Positions 15,538-24,514 are shown, counted from the first letter of the stretch. The stretch: DNA of 32,625 nt from Candidatus Gastranaerophilales bacterium (GCA_944326675.1 CALVET010000077.1:1-32625), one strand, 5' to 3'. Notes: a model not told the origin generated them from the letters alone. A program made the numbers and translations.

Positions 15538-16764
15538 ATGAATAAAAAAATTATGTTATTATTAGGCGGAAATAAGCTTAATTATGGTATTTATAGTAAA
15601 TTCAAAAAATTAAATTATTTGGTTTATGTTATCGACTGGAATAAAGAACCTCAAATTAAAGGCGACAAACACTATCAAATTGATGTAAAAGACGCAGATG
15701 CAATAGTAGAAGCCCTAAAAAAAGATAATATATTAGACAAAGTAGTATTTGTATATACCTCAATTGATTTAGCCGTTAAATCGGTTGCCAAAATTAATGA
15801 AACCATTGGCTTAGCAACAATTACGCCTGAGGGTTTAAAATATTCTTCATCTAAATCAATGATGACAAAAAAATGGGACAATGATGGTTTATTAAACAGA
15901 TTTTCAAAAAAATTTATAAATTATGATAATGAGATTAATAATTTAAATCAACAATATAAACTTATTATCAAGCCCGATAATTCTGCTTCATCAAGAGGTA
16001 TTACCATTATTGCAAAAAATAGTTCAAGCGATATACTGCAAACTGCATTCAATAAAGCCAAAGACGAAGCAAGCAACAATATTGTTGTAGTTGAAGAATT
16101 TGTGGAAGGTGTAGAGCATACTGTAGAGATGCTTGGAGATAAATATGGCAATGTATCGGTGTATGCAATTTCGCAAAAAACCCACACTAAACACGCAGAA
16201 AACAATAGAATTGCAGTAAAGTTGCATTACAATTCAGAACCTATTGAATTACAAAATAAAATTGCTCAATTTGCAATAAAATGCTACAAATCACTTAATT
16301 TTAGTTCTTCCTTTGGTCATTTAGAGGTTATATTAAAAGAAGACGGCACGCTTTCTCCTGTTGAAATAGGTGCAAGGTCAAGCGGTTTTATTGCGTCTGA
16401 TTTAGTTGATATTGCATCCGGTGCTGATTATATAAGCGATTTAATTAAAGTTCAAAATGGTGCAAAAATAAAAGAAGGCTTGCATCCGCAAACGCAGAAA
16501 TCTTCTTTGTTATTCTTTTATGATTTTCCTGAAAATTTAGAAGTTAAAAATAAATCTAATTTTTTAAAATTTTTGGATAATTCAATAATAAGTCGATATT
16601 TTGATAGAGCCAACATAGAAAAAGGTAACATTTTTAAAAAAATTGACAATGACAATGCGCGTTTGGGGTATGAAATTCTGGAAGGTCCAAGGGATATTAT
16701 GACAAAAGAATATATCAATGAAAAGGAAAAAGAAATGATAAAATTTATTTTTGGAGAAGTTTAA
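15538..16764 (+). CDS. ATP-grasp carboxylate-amine ligase-like protein
   Basis: A 408-residue protein; the ATG at 15538 is preceded by AAGG, unlike the TTG at 15526. The N-terminal pre-ATP-grasp fold begins IMLLLGGNKLNYGIY. A carbamoyl-phosphate-synthase-like ATP-grasp core follows, with the nucleotide-binding Lys (LIIKPDNSASSRGI), the VVVEEFVEGVEHTVE strand, and the metal-binding acids in GHLEVIL and SPVEIGARSSG. Such enzymes activate a carboxylate as acyl-phosphate and couple it to an amine. In a 3-aminosugar operon the amine may be the sugar, or an amino acid made into a sugar substituent; this is inference. Its stop abuts the next start (TAA then ATG at 16765), which indicates tight coupling to the amidohydrolase. 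Confidence 0.85.
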   Translation: MNKKIMLLLGGNKLNYGIYSKFKKLNYLVYVIDWNKEPQIKGDKHYQIDVKDADAIVEALKKDNILDKVVFVYTSIDLAVKSVAKINETIGLATITPEGLKYSSSKSMMTKKWDNDGLLNRFSKKFINYDNEINNLNQQYKLIIKPDNSASSRGITIIAKNSSSDILQTAFNKAKDEASNNIVVVEEFVEGVEHTVEMLGDKYGNVSVYAISQKTHTKHAENNRIAVKLHYNSEPIELQNKIAQFAIKCYKSLNFSSSFGHLEVILKEDGTLSPVEIGARSSGFIASDLVDIASGADYISDLIKVQNGAKIKEGLHPQTQKSSLLFFYDFPENLEVKNKSNFLKFLDNSIISRYFDRANIEKGNIFKKIDNDNARLGYEILEGPRDIMTKEYINEKEKEMIKFIFGEV

Positions 16765-17415
16765 ATGTTTTTTGATTCACACATTCATAATAAACATAAT
16801 GAAAAGGGGGGCTTTTTAATTGGCTTAGAAGGAAAGCCTTTATTTAATGATGTTTTTACAAATAAAAAAGCAATTAATTTAAAGGATGAAAATTATGTAT
16901 CTTTCTATTATGTTCAATATGGCGAATTAACTACAAAATTACCACACAAATATTTAAAATATCATCCAAGAAGAGAAAAATATACCAAATTAGAAGTAAT
17001 AGAGTCGATAAGTCTTAATCAGCCTAAATGTATCATAATTGACACATTGAACGAGCCATATTGGACTGCTTATGATTATTGGGAAATTGCAAGAAATTTT
17101 CCAGATACACCTTTTCTTTTTTCACATGCTGGCGGATATTTAATTAATGATTTTATAAAAATTTGCAATTTTCAAAAAAATGTATGGCTGGATTTTTCTT
17201 TGACGCAAACAATTCTAGGACAGTTCAATAAAGGATTGCTTTATATAAATGACGCTATAAAGTTTTCTTTAAATAGCTCGTTTAAAGAGTGCGTATTATT
17301 TGGCTCCGATTATCCGTTTTTTTCACAAGAAGAAGCCTATTTATATTATAAAAATATTGGTGCAATAGATTTATTAAATGCAAATTTTGAAAAATTGTTA
17401 GCGAGGATAATATGA
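16765..17415 (+). CDS. short amidohydrolase-family (Amidohydrolase_2-like) metal hydrolase
   Basis: A 216-residue TIM-barrel hydrolase of the amidohydrolase superfamily. Metal-site landmarks are the N-terminal FDSHIH (H6, H8), FSHAGG (H121) and FGSDYPF (D182). The usual family length is 280-320, so this is a compact version. The Lys/Glu position on strand 4 is not obvious and one His ligand may be missing. Members hydrolyse amides or lactones, or decarboxylate or hydrate small acids. LigI and LigJ, which act next to a RraA-type aldolase in aromatic catabolism, are relatives. Here too the next gene is RraA-like, and the two overlap by four bases (ATGA at 17412-17415). The substrate is unknown. 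Confidence 0.78.
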   Translation: MFFDSHIHNKHNEKGGFLIGLEGKPLFNDVFTNKKAINLKDENYVSFYYVQYGELTTKLPHKYLKYHPRREKYTKLEVIESISLNQPKCIIIDTLNEPYWTAYDYWEIARNFPDTPFLFSHAGGYLINDFIKICNFQKNVWLDFSLTQTILGQFNKGLLYINDAIKFSLNSSFKECVLFGSDYPFFSQEEAYLYYKNIGAIDLLNANFEKLLARII

Positions 17416-18056
17416 TTGAATTACAAGAAAAGATGATTTCTTATCTAAAAGAAAATAGAGTGTCATCTACTGAAGTTGCCGATGCAATGTATAAAAAAGG
17501 TGCAATTGAAAATGTTCAAGCAATAAATAGGGGGCATTTTTGCGTAGGGCCACTGCGTTGGATATACGCTTGGCAAGGGTCAAATTGGGATGTACACGAA
17601 CAAATTCAAAATGTTAAAAAAGGAGAAGTTGTTTTAATAGAATGCTTTAATTGCGATAATAAGGCAATATTTGGCGATTTAGTTTCAAAATATTTAATTC
17701 TTTATAAACAAGCCTCTGCTGTAGTTGTACAAGGAAAACTAAGAGATATACCTCGTTTAATTAAAGAAAATTGGCCCATTTGGTGTGATGGCTTCACTCC
17801 AATTGGATGTGTTAATAATAAACCTGATATTGAAATGGATAAAAAAATTATCGAACAACGCAGAGAATATTATAAAAACTCTATTGCAGTGTGTGATGAT
17901 TCAGGTGTAGTTGTAATTCCAAAAGAAAAAATCAATGATGATTTTTATAAAAGATTAGAATTTATTGAAGAACAAGAAGATATTTGGTATGAATGTATAG
18001 ATAGGAAAAAATGGTCAACATTTGATACAATTTGTTTAAAGAAATATTTGCAATAA
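17412..18056 (+). CDS. RraA-like aldolase family protein
   Basis: A 214-residue protein of the RraA / 4-hydroxy-4-methyl-2-oxoglutarate (HMG/CHA) aldolase family. These are class II enzymes that cleave or form C-C bonds with pyruvate or oxaloacetate; other members are non-catalytic RNase E regulators. The core motif is FGDLVSKYL...AVVVQGKLRDIPRL, with R111-D112 and an acid at D89. The spacing between acid and RD is 21 residues, one more than the D/E-x20-RD pattern I recall. The C-terminal CDDSGVVVIP is also typical. It is translationally coupled to the amidohydrolase (ATGA overlap). That placement in a sugar operon suggests a biosynthetic aldolase rather than RNase regulation; this is inference. 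Confidence 0.82.
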   Translation: MIELQEKMISYLKENRVSSTEVADAMYKKGAIENVQAINRGHFCVGPLRWIYAWQGSNWDVHEQIQNVKKGEVVLIECFNCDNKAIFGDLVSKYLILYKQASAVVVQGKLRDIPRLIKENWPIWCDGFTPIGCVNNKPDIEMDKKIIEQRREYYKNSIAVCDDSGVVVIPKEKINDDFYKRLEFIEEQEDIWYECIDRKKWSTFDTICLKKYLQ

Positions 18057-18114
18057 ATTATTAATAAAAACGGATAGAAATTAAACAAGATAGCGTTAAA
18101 TTAAGGGAATAAAT

Positions 18115-18477
18115 ATGACAAGAGAAAAAATGTCACTAGACGATATCAAAAATACAAACAATATTATTAAATCCGACTTTTTTCTAGTAAAAAATATAGA
18201 AGGTGAAAACATAGCTTCAGCTTATGTGCAAAAAATTACTTCCAGAATAGTTAACGTTGTATATTGGGGTAATTTACAAAAGTATGATAAATTATATCCA
18301 ATGAATTTTATATCATTTAAAACTTTTGAGTATTATTCAAATAAGAAAAATATTGAATTAATTAGTGTAGGAACAGCAACAAAAGACAGTACTCCCAATA
18401 TAGGATTGTGTAATTTTAAGACAAATATTGGATGTTCTTGTTCACCCAAATTGAATTTTATTTGGAATAACGAATAA
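18115..18477 (+). CDS. small GNAT/FemAB-like acyltransferase domain
   Basis: A 120-residue protein with AAGGGA before its ATG. The sequence reads like the core of a GNAT-fold (FemAB or aminoacyl-transferase type) acyltransferase. Strands are FFLVKN and [10 protein letters not shown], then NVVYWGN, a helix with [18 protein letters not shown], then [29 protein letters not shown] ([24 protein letters not shown]). The last block resembles the LDIGTSTE..N.GL..FKE.FGA end of such enzymes. Standalone proteins of that type are usually larger, so this may be a minimal transferase or a shortened one. No remnant of a missing half is visible in the 58-base gap upstream. It could transfer an acyl or aminoacyl group to the 3-amino sugar. 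Family is moderately supported; role is inference. Confidence 0.5.
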   Translation: MTREKMSLDDIKNTNNIIKSDFFLVKNIEGENIASAYVQKITSRIVNVVYWGNLQKYDKLYPMNFISFKTFEYYSNKKNIELISVGTATKDSTPNIGLCNFKTNIGCSCSPKLNFIWNNE

Positions 18478-18487
18478 AGGAATAATC

Positions 18488-19573
18488 ATGATTAAATTTT
18501 TAGACTTAGAGAAAATAAATAATCGTTTTAGAGATGAGATTGATTTAAGAATTAAAACCATCCTTGATAAAGGCTGGTATTTACAAGGTGAAGAAAATGA
18601 AATTTTCGCTCGAAATTTTGCTAAATTCTGCGGCACTAAATATTGTATTGGTGTTGCAAATGGGCTTGATGCTATAAATTTGATAATAAGAGCTTATGGC
18701 TTTAAAGAAGGAGATGAAATAATAGTACCTTCAAACACTTATATAGCAACTATTCTTGCCATTTCTGAAAACGGATGTATACCTGTTCTTGTAGAGCCTG
18801 ATATTAACACATATAATATTAATCCGGATTTAATAGAAGAAAAAATTACACCTAAAACGAAGGCAATAATTGTAGTTCATCTATATGGTCAAGCTGTACA
18901 AATGGATAAAGTTTGGGAAATAGCTAAAAAATATAACTTAAAAGTCATTGAAGATTCTGCTCAGGCACATGGTGCTGTATATAAAAACAAAAGAGTCGGG
19001 AATTTATCAGATGCTTCAGCTTTTTCATTTTATCCTGGGAAAAATCTTGGCTGTATGGGTGATGGCGGATGTGTTACTACAAATGATGAAGAATTATTCA
19101 AAAAAGTTAAGGCTATTGCTAATTACGGAAGTGATAGGAAATATCACCATATTTATAAAGGTGTCAATTCTAGGTTAGACGAAATTCAGGCAGCTGTATT
19201 AGACGTTAAATTAAAGTATTTGGATGAAGATAACAAAAAACGTAGAGAAATCTCCAAATATTATCGAGAAAATATTAGAAATCCAAAAATAATTTTGCCA
19301 AAAACTTATGATGAAAATTCTCATGTATGGCATGTTTTTGCAGTGAGAACAGAAAATAGAGATGAATTTCAAAAGTATTTAACTGATAATGGGATACAAA
19401 CAATTATTCATTATCCAACGCCACCTCATAAACAAGAAGCATATAGAGAATGGAATAACTTATCTTATCCAATATCAGAAGAAATACATAGTACTATTAT
19501 AAGTATTCCAGTATCTCCTGTTATGACAAATGATGAAATAGAAAAAGTAGTTGAGGTTGTTAATGAATATTAA
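18488..19573 (+). CDS. DegT/DnrJ/EryC1 sugar aminotransferase (FdtB/QdtB-type)
   Basis: A 361-residue PLP enzyme that transaminates a keto sugar nucleotide, most likely dTDP-3-keto-6-deoxyhexose, to the 3-amino sugar. Landmarks are [10 protein letters not shown] (phosphate-binding), [24 protein letters not shown] (D156, Q159) and SFYPGKNLG with the Schiff-base Lys185. [10 protein letters not shown] and the C-terminal HVFAVRT and [11 protein letters not shown] also fit. The whole length matches the FdtB/QdtB branch closely. It pairs with the ketoisomerase at 15097-15495. AAAGGA lies 7-8 bases before the ATG. Its last codons overlap the start of the next gene by 11 bases. Confidence 0.94.
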   Translation: MIKFLDLEKINNRFRDEIDLRIKTILDKGWYLQGEENEIFARNFAKFCGTKYCIGVANGLDAINLIIRAYGFKEGDEIIVPSNTYIATILAISENGCIPVLVEPDINTYNINPDLIEEKITPKTKAIIVVHLYGQAVQMDKVWEIAKKYNLKVIEDSAQAHGAVYKNKRVGNLSDASAFSFYPGKNLGCMGDGGCVTTNDEELFKKVKAIANYGSDRKYHHIYKGVNSRLDEIQAAVLDVKLKYLDEDNKKRREISKYYRENIRNPKIILPKTYDENSHVWHVFAVRTENRDEFQKYLTDNGIQTIIHYPTPPHKQEAYREWNNLSYPISEEIHSTIISIPVSPVMTNDEIEKVVEVVNEY

Positions 19574-20492
19574 TATATGCAATATTTTAAAAATACAAAA
19601 TGGATTTAATCATTACCTAAAAATTTATATTTTTAATAAAAAAATTTTTAGATGGAAGCGAAAATATAAAACTCTTCCTATAAGCTTAGAAAAAGCTTTC
19701 AAATATATTGAAAAATATAAATATGTATTAACTAAAAATTTAAAATCTGTAGACTTTAAAGATATTGAAAATAGTAATTATGTATGGCAATTATGGTTCC
19801 AAGGCTGGGATAATGCACCTGATGTAATCAAATTGTGTAATAGGTCTGTAGAAAAATATTGTCAAAATAAAAAAATTATTAAATTAGATGAAAAAAATCT
19901 TACAGACTATATAGATATTCCTGATTATATATTGGAAAAATATAAGAAAAAACAAATTTCAAATGCATTTTTTTCAGACTACATCAGAATGTGCCTATTA
20001 TACAAGTATGGTGGTTATTGGATAGATTCAACAATATATATGTCTAATACAATGCCAGATTATATTTCAGATAGTAATTTTTTCGTATATTCTTCTATAC
20101 CTGAAATATTAGGCGGAATTTCTTATATGCCTATATGTAGTTCTTTTTTTTACTGCAAATCTAATAAAAATCCTATATGTGGATATATAATATTACTAAT
20201 AGAAGAGTATTTAAAAAAAGAAGATGAAGTTATTATATATCAATTGATACATTTATTATTCTACCTAACAATAAATTGCAATCATATATGCAAAGAAGAA
20301 TGGAGTAAAGTACCTTTTTATAGCGATGTACCTTTTCATGTTTTGCAAATGGAACTATACAATAAATATTCTGAAAAACGATTGAAACAAATTATGGAAA
20401 TGACTCCTTTGCATAAGTTATCCAGAATATTTAAGTTTGATGAAACAAAAGATAAATATTCAAATTTTGAATATTTATTAAAAACTATGTAA
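19563..20492 (+). CDS. capsular polysaccharide-type glycosyltransferase (GT32/Caps_synth-like)
   Basis: A 309-residue protein; ATG at 19563 with GAGG eight bases upstream, overlapping the aminotransferase end by 11 bases. Landmarks are [20 protein letters not shown] (74-93), [25 protein letters not shown] (as FFSDYIRM and [11 protein letters not shown], 137-159) and [14 protein letters not shown]. The DxD-like acidic site of these enzymes is normally in YGGxYxDxD; here it is YWIDST, with D155 kept. The family transfers sugars in capsule and O-antigen assembly, facing the cytoplasm. The Lys-rich first 40 residues may bind the membrane. Donor and acceptor are unknown. Confidence 0.85.
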   Translation: MNINICNILKIQNGFNHYLKIYIFNKKIFRWKRKYKTLPISLEKAFKYIEKYKYVLTKNLKSVDFKDIENSNYVWQLWFQGWDNAPDVIKLCNRSVEKYCQNKKIIKLDEKNLTDYIDIPDYILEKYKKKQISNAFFSDYIRMCLLYKYGGYWIDSTIYMSNTMPDYISDSNFFVYSSIPEILGGISYMPICSSFFYCKSNKNPICGYIILLIEEYLKKEDEVIIYQLIHLLFYLTINCNHICKEEWSKVPFYSDVPFHVLQMELYNKYSEKRLKQIMEMTPLHKLSRIFKFDETKDKYSNFEYLLKTM

Positions 20493-20522
20493 TAATATCC
20501 AAATTTTTGATAAGATAATTGT

Positions 20523-21410
20523 ATGAATATTTTAATAACCGGTGGTTGTGGTTTTATTGGACAAAATTTAATAAAAAAACTTTTAGAGCAAAATCATAAT
20601 ATAGTTGTTTTTGATAATAAAAGTTTGGATATAAAAAATAAAAATATAAATTTTATAGTTGGAAATTTTGAAAATATAGACGATTATTCTTATATATTTA
20701 ACAACATAGACATAGTTTACCATTTAATATCGACAACTACACCTAATAATGATAGGCATAAAATAGAATATGATATCCGAACAAATTTAATACCTACCAT
20801 AAAACTTTTAAATATTTGCGTTGATAAAAAAGTAAAAAAAATAATATTTGCATCTTCAGGTGGCAGCATATACGGCGATAGTAGCAATAAACATACCGAA
20901 AAAGATTTCCCGCAACCATATTACGCTTATTCTATAAATAAACTTGCAATAGAACACTATATGGAATCATTTTATAAGTTTGAAAACTTAGATTACACTA
21001 TCCTGAGAATATCAAATCCATATGGAAAAAACCACATTAATAAAAAACAAGGTTTTATAAATGTTTTAATAGATAAATTGAAAAATGATGAAACAGTAGA
21101 AATATATGGCGATGGAAATATAGAAAGAGATTATATTTATATTGATGATGTCATAGATGCTCTTGTGCTTAGTATTAAGCATACAAAAACTAAAATTTTT
21201 AATATTTCTACAGGAACTTCTTATACAATGAACAATATAGTAGATATTGTACAAAAAATTACTAACTTAAGACCAAAAGTAAAATATTTGCCTAAAAGAA
21301 ATTTTGATATACAAAAAAATTGTTTAAATAATACACTGGCAAAAAAAGAATTAAACTGGATACCAAAATATAGTTTAGAAGAAGGTATAAAAAAATTATT
21401 AAAGGATTAA
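20523..21410 (+). CDS. NAD-dependent sugar-nucleotide epimerase/dehydratase
   Basis: A 295-residue extended SDR protein. It shows GGCGFIG (7-13), an acidic residue after strand 2 (FDN), the ASSGGSIYG strand with catalytic Ser, YSINK (Y136, K140), ISNPYG, and GDGNIERDYIYIDDV with the Arg-Asp-Tyr substrate motif. This fits UDP-glucose/UDP-GlcNAc 4-epimerase-like enzymes, though GDP- or dTDP-sugar reductases cannot be excluded. The expected family Thr/Ser sites are present, so it looks active. No Shine-Dalgarno precedes the ATG; a GATAAT at 20514-20519 lies three bases upstream. Four bases separate its stop from the next start. Confidence 0.88.
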   Translation: MNILITGGCGFIGQNLIKKLLEQNHNIVVFDNKSLDIKNKNINFIVGNFENIDDYSYIFNNIDIVYHLISTTTPNNDRHKIEYDIRTNLIPTIKLLNICVDKKVKKIIFASSGGSIYGDSSNKHTEKDFPQPYYAYSINKLAIEHYMESFYKFENLDYTILRISNPYGKNHINKKQGFINVLIDKLKNDETVEIYGDGNIERDYIYIDDVIDALVLSIKHTKTKIFNISTGTSYTMNNIVDIVQKITNLRPKVKYLPKRNFDIQKNCLNNTLAKKELNWIPKYSLEEGIKKLLKD

Positions 21411-21413
21411 AAA

Positions 21414-22436
21414 ATGAAATGTTATTTTACTTTTAATAACGATATTGAAAATAATGAAACCTATATGAATATGCTTGATGTTGCATTACAATCTGCACGA
21501 AAAAATACAACATTGGATTTATATGCATTATATGACGGAAATGTAGAAGACAAATTATACAGTATATTAAAAAAATATAATGTAAAAGTTTATATTTGCA
21601 AGCTCAGTTTTTATAATTTGCTGGAAAATTTTTATGACAAAGATTATAACAAATTATGTAATTTTAAGAATTTAAATTTAAAGCAAGTAGCGTGCAACTT
21701 CATGAAATTTGAAATACCAAAATTTGAAAAAGAAGATGAAGTAATTTTATATTCAGATATAGATACAATATTTATGAAAGATATTGATAATTTGTATACT
21801 AAAACTCTTGCGGCTGCTCCTGAGTTTTCTAAAAGTTATGATATTATAAAAAATTATAGATATTTTAATGCCGGTGTAATGTTATTAAATTTAAAAGAAC
21901 TTGAAAAAAGAAGAGAAATATTAATAGAAAAATTAAAAAATAAAGAAAGACCGTATCAAGAATGCTGGGATCAAGGATTTTTTAATGAACTATACAAAAA
22001 TGATTTTGAAGAATTACCTATAGAATATAATTGGAAACCTTATTGGGGAAAAAATGATAATGCTATTATCATTCACTTACATGGATTTAAACCTTTTTTA
22101 TTTAATGAAAAAAGTTTTAATTTCTGTTGCGATATGTTGAGCAGGTTTGAAGATGGATATACAGGTCTTTTATATTATTATATAATTTATAGTTTGTATA
22201 AATCAGATAACATACAAAATAATATCTCAAATCTTGCTACATTTTTAACTTTAGCAAAATTAAATTACAAACAAAGGTGGAAATTTTCAACATTTATATT
22301 TTACACACTAAGTAAAAATATTTTTAAATATAAACTAAAATTTTTATACTCATTAGCAAATTATTTAGATAATATTTTAATAAAAAGAAAAGTATTAAAA
22401 GGCACATTTAAAGAATATGGGCAACTTAAAATCTAA
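21414..22436 (+). CDS. glycosyltransferase family 8-like
   Basis: A 340-residue protein beginning MKCYFTFNNDIENNETYMNM (20 residues). Retaining GT8-type landmarks are VILYSDIDTIFMKDI with the DxD metal site (D115, D117), NYRYFNAGVMLLNL (148-160), WDQGFFN and IIIHLHGFKPF, the His/Gly end of the catalytic domain. A Lys/aromatic-rich C-terminal 110 residues without clear domains may bind membrane or partner proteins. Such enzymes add Glc, Gal or GlcNAc-type sugars to growing lipid-linked glycans. It is preceded by a 3-base gap to the epimerase and followed by the only sizeable gap in the locus (22437-22634). Confidence 0.88.
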   Translation: MKCYFTFNNDIENNETYMNMLDVALQSARKNTTLDLYALYDGNVEDKLYSILKKYNVKVYICKLSFYNLLENFYDKDYNKLCNFKNLNLKQVACNFMKFEIPKFEKEDEVILYSDIDTIFMKDIDNLYTKTLAAAPEFSKSYDIIKNYRYFNAGVMLLNLKELEKRREILIEKLKNKERPYQECWDQGFFNELYKNDFEELPIEYNWKPYWGKNDNAIIIHLHGFKPFLFNEKSFNFCCDMLSRFEDGYTGLLYYYIIYSLYKSDNIQNNISNLATFLTLAKLNYKQRWKFSTFIFYTLSKNIFKYKLKFLYSLANYLDNILIKRKVLKGTFKEYGQLKI

Positions 22437-22634
22437 AATTGGTATCTGTAATGTTACCTTCATAAAATCAATTGTGTTTAAGAAACCATAAAATTCATAG
22501 TTAATTAAATATATAAAATATTAAATAAATAATTATAGATAACGGATTAAAAGATAAAATTTATAGTAAAATTATGAATTCAAATCTAATTTTAAACTAA
22601 AAAAGATTAAAAGATATAAATTCGAGGACATATA
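22437..22634. other. 198-base AT-rich gap inside the glycan locus
   Basis: No gene or RNA is recognisable. It contains a repeated 12-mer, GATTAAAAGATA (about 22545 and 22606), and TAGTAAAAT elements that could be weak -10 sites. An internal promoter for the DUF1796 and GT2 genes is possible. Confidence 0.35.
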
Positions 22635-23399
22635 ATGAATATATTTAAAAAACATAAATATGATTTAATTTTTGGCATTGGAGAAGCATGCTCTTGTTCG
22701 CAATTGTTAAGAGTAAACTTTCTTCAATTTGTATCTTATCCTTTAGATTGGTTATTTGGAACAGATTTCATAGGAAGATGTAAAATTCTTGCAAACGATT
22801 TTAATAATTTTATTAATAAGGATGATTTAGAATATGCTTTTGTAGAAAAAAGTATTAATTGCAATGCTTATCATAATAAATATAATGATATTACGTTTAA
22901 CCATGATTTTAGAAAAGATATTCCTTTTGACGAGATGTATAATCAAGTTAAAGAAAAGTATGCCAGAAGAATTACCAGATTAATAGATGATATAGAAAAA
23001 TCTAATAAAATTTTAGTTGTGTATTTGGAAATACCTACTATAAATCATAATTTGATTAGTGAAGAAGATATAATAAAAGGATTTAATTTAATAAAAAAAC
23101 GTTATCCTGAAAAAGATATAGATTTAATTTATATTAAAAATAGTAATATTGCTAAATTAGAAACAAAACAGTTAACTAAAAATATCACTTTTTTCAAATG
23201 TAATTATAAAAATAATAAATCAGAATTTGATAATGATGTAGAGTTTTCGAAATTAAATATGATTATTAAACAATATTGTTTAAATAAATCTTTTAACAAA
23301 GTGTTAAAAATGAACTTTTTGAGATTTGGAATAAGAATTATTCCAAATAAAAAAGTGAGACAAAATTTAAGAAAAAAATATCATATATATAGAAAATAA
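22635..23399 (+). CDS. DUF1796 family putative cysteine peptidase
   Basis: A 254-residue protein of the DUF1796 type, which has a predicted papain-like fold and is often found in surface-polysaccharide regions. The signature is the start FGIGEACSCSQLLRVNFLQ with Cys19, SYPLDWLFG (D38, W39) and ITFNHDF (H90, D91). After these, a helix and strand read RRITRLIDDIEKSNKILVVYLE. The biochemical function is not established; proteolysis is only predicted, and a role in glycan handling is suggested by location. The C-terminal 25 residues (FGIRIIPNKKVRQNLRKKYH) are a basic tail resembling tags on other glycan proteins. AGGACATAT precedes the ATG. Confidence 0.83.
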   Translation: MNIFKKHKYDLIFGIGEACSCSQLLRVNFLQFVSYPLDWLFGTDFIGRCKILANDFNNFINKDDLEYAFVEKSINCNAYHNKYNDITFNHDFRKDIPFDEMYNQVKEKYARRITRLIDDIEKSNKILVVYLEIPTINHNLISEEDIIKGFNLIKKRYPEKDIDLIYIKNSNIAKLETKQLTKNITFFKCNYKNNKSEFDNDVEFSKLNMIIKQYCLNKSFNKVLKMNFLRFGIRIIPNKKVRQNLRKKYHIYRK

Positions 23400-23413
23400 T
23401 TTAAGGACATATA

Positions 23414-24379
23414 ATGAAAGACTTAATTTCAGTAATAATATCTTCATACAATCATGAAAATTATGTTCAAGAAACTATAAAATCCATAATTAATCAAACT
23501 TATAAAAATATTGAATTAATTATTATAGATGACGGATCTAAAGATAAAACTTGGCAAAAAATTCAAGAATTAAAACCCGAGTGTGAAAAAAGGTTTGTCA
23601 ACGTTCATTTTGAAACAAAAGAAAATGAAGGAACTTGCAAAACTTTAAATAAGCTCATAAATATTTCTAAAGGCGAATTTATTTATATAATAGCATCGGA
23701 TGATATAGCAAAACCAAGCGCAATTGAAAAAGAGATTGATTTTTTAAGTAATAATCCTGATTATTCCCTATGTGTTGGCGATAATGAATACATAGATTTA
23801 AATTCAAAAGTTTGTTATCTTGATAAAAATTATAATATTACTTATGACAAAAAAATAGCAAAATATAAAACAGTAGCAGAAAATAAACAAAAACAAAAAC
23901 TATTCAATTTTAATAGTGATAAATTTGGGAAATATTATACATTATATTCAGGTAATTATATTCCAAATGGATGTTTAATAAGAAAATCTATATTTGATAA
24001 AATCGGTTTATTTACCCCCGAAGCACCCTTGGAAGACTATTATTTAATGATGCAAATTTCTAAATATTCAAAAATGAAATTTTTAAATGAAGTATTATTT
24101 TCATACAGGCTGCATGATACTAATACAATGAATAATTTAGAAAAAATTAAAATAATTACGGAAAAAACATTGGAATACGAACAAAAAATCCTTGAAAATG
24201 TAGATTTTAAAAAAGTAAAAGATGATGTAAGAGAAGTTTATCAAAAAGGAGCTTTTATTCGCAAAGTTGGAATTCCGTTTATTTTTGAAGTTTTGAAATA
24301 TAAAAAATACAATAAAGATATAAAAAAATTAGAAAGTAAAAAATATATAAAAATTTTTGGAATTGAAATCAACAAATAA
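23414..24379 (+). CDS. glycosyltransferase family 2
   Basis: A 321-residue inverting GT-A transferase. Landmarks are ISVIISSYNHENYVQETIKS, IIIDDGSKD (D39, D40), the ENEGTCKTLN loop, IASDDIAKP (D96, D97, metal-binding) and the catalytic-base region APLEDYYLMMQ (E207, D208), followed by SYRLHDTNT. The sugar donor cannot be predicted. The C-terminal KKYIKIFGIEINK matches the short FGIxIxK tail seen on some polysaccharide proteins. It shares a 15-base identical start context with the preceding gene (AGGACATATAATGAA). It is the last gene of the locus; a strong terminator follows. Confidence 0.93.
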   Translation: MKDLISVIISSYNHENYVQETIKSIINQTYKNIELIIIDDGSKDKTWQKIQELKPECEKRFVNVHFETKENEGTCKTLNKLINISKGEFIYIIASDDIAKPSAIEKEIDFLSNNPDYSLCVGDNEYIDLNSKVCYLDKNYNITYDKKIAKYKTVAENKQKQKLFNFNSDKFGKYYTLYSGNYIPNGCLIRKSIFDKIGLFTPEAPLEDYYLMMQISKYSKMKFLNEVLFSYRLHDTNTMNNLEKIKIITEKTLEYEQKILENVDFKKVKDDVREVYQKGAFIRKVGIPFIFEVLKYKKYNKDIKKLESKKYIKIFGIEINK

Positions 24380-24465
24380 TTTTCTGAAATTATCAAATAA
24401 TAGATTTGATAAAAAACCGTTTAAATACGACCCTTTTGATTTTAAAAAATAAAATGTTCTATACA

Positions 24466-24496
24466 AAAATAGAGCGCATTGAATGCGCTCTATTTT
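24466..24496. terminator. bidirectional intrinsic terminator closing the glycan locus
   Basis: A perfect inverted repeat (24466-24480 with 24482-24496, core GAGCGCAT/ATGCGCTC) has flanking A and T runs. It is placed between the convergent GT2 gene and the HEIGH protease gene. Confidence 0.93.
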
Positions 24497-24514
24497 ATGT
24501 GATTAAATATTGCT

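Noticed and set aside
15001..24379. Complete O-antigen/capsule assembly system
   Set aside because: No Wzx flippase, Wzy polymerase, ABC exporter, RmlA/RmlB or initiating transferase is encoded in the window; only part of the pathway can be claimed.
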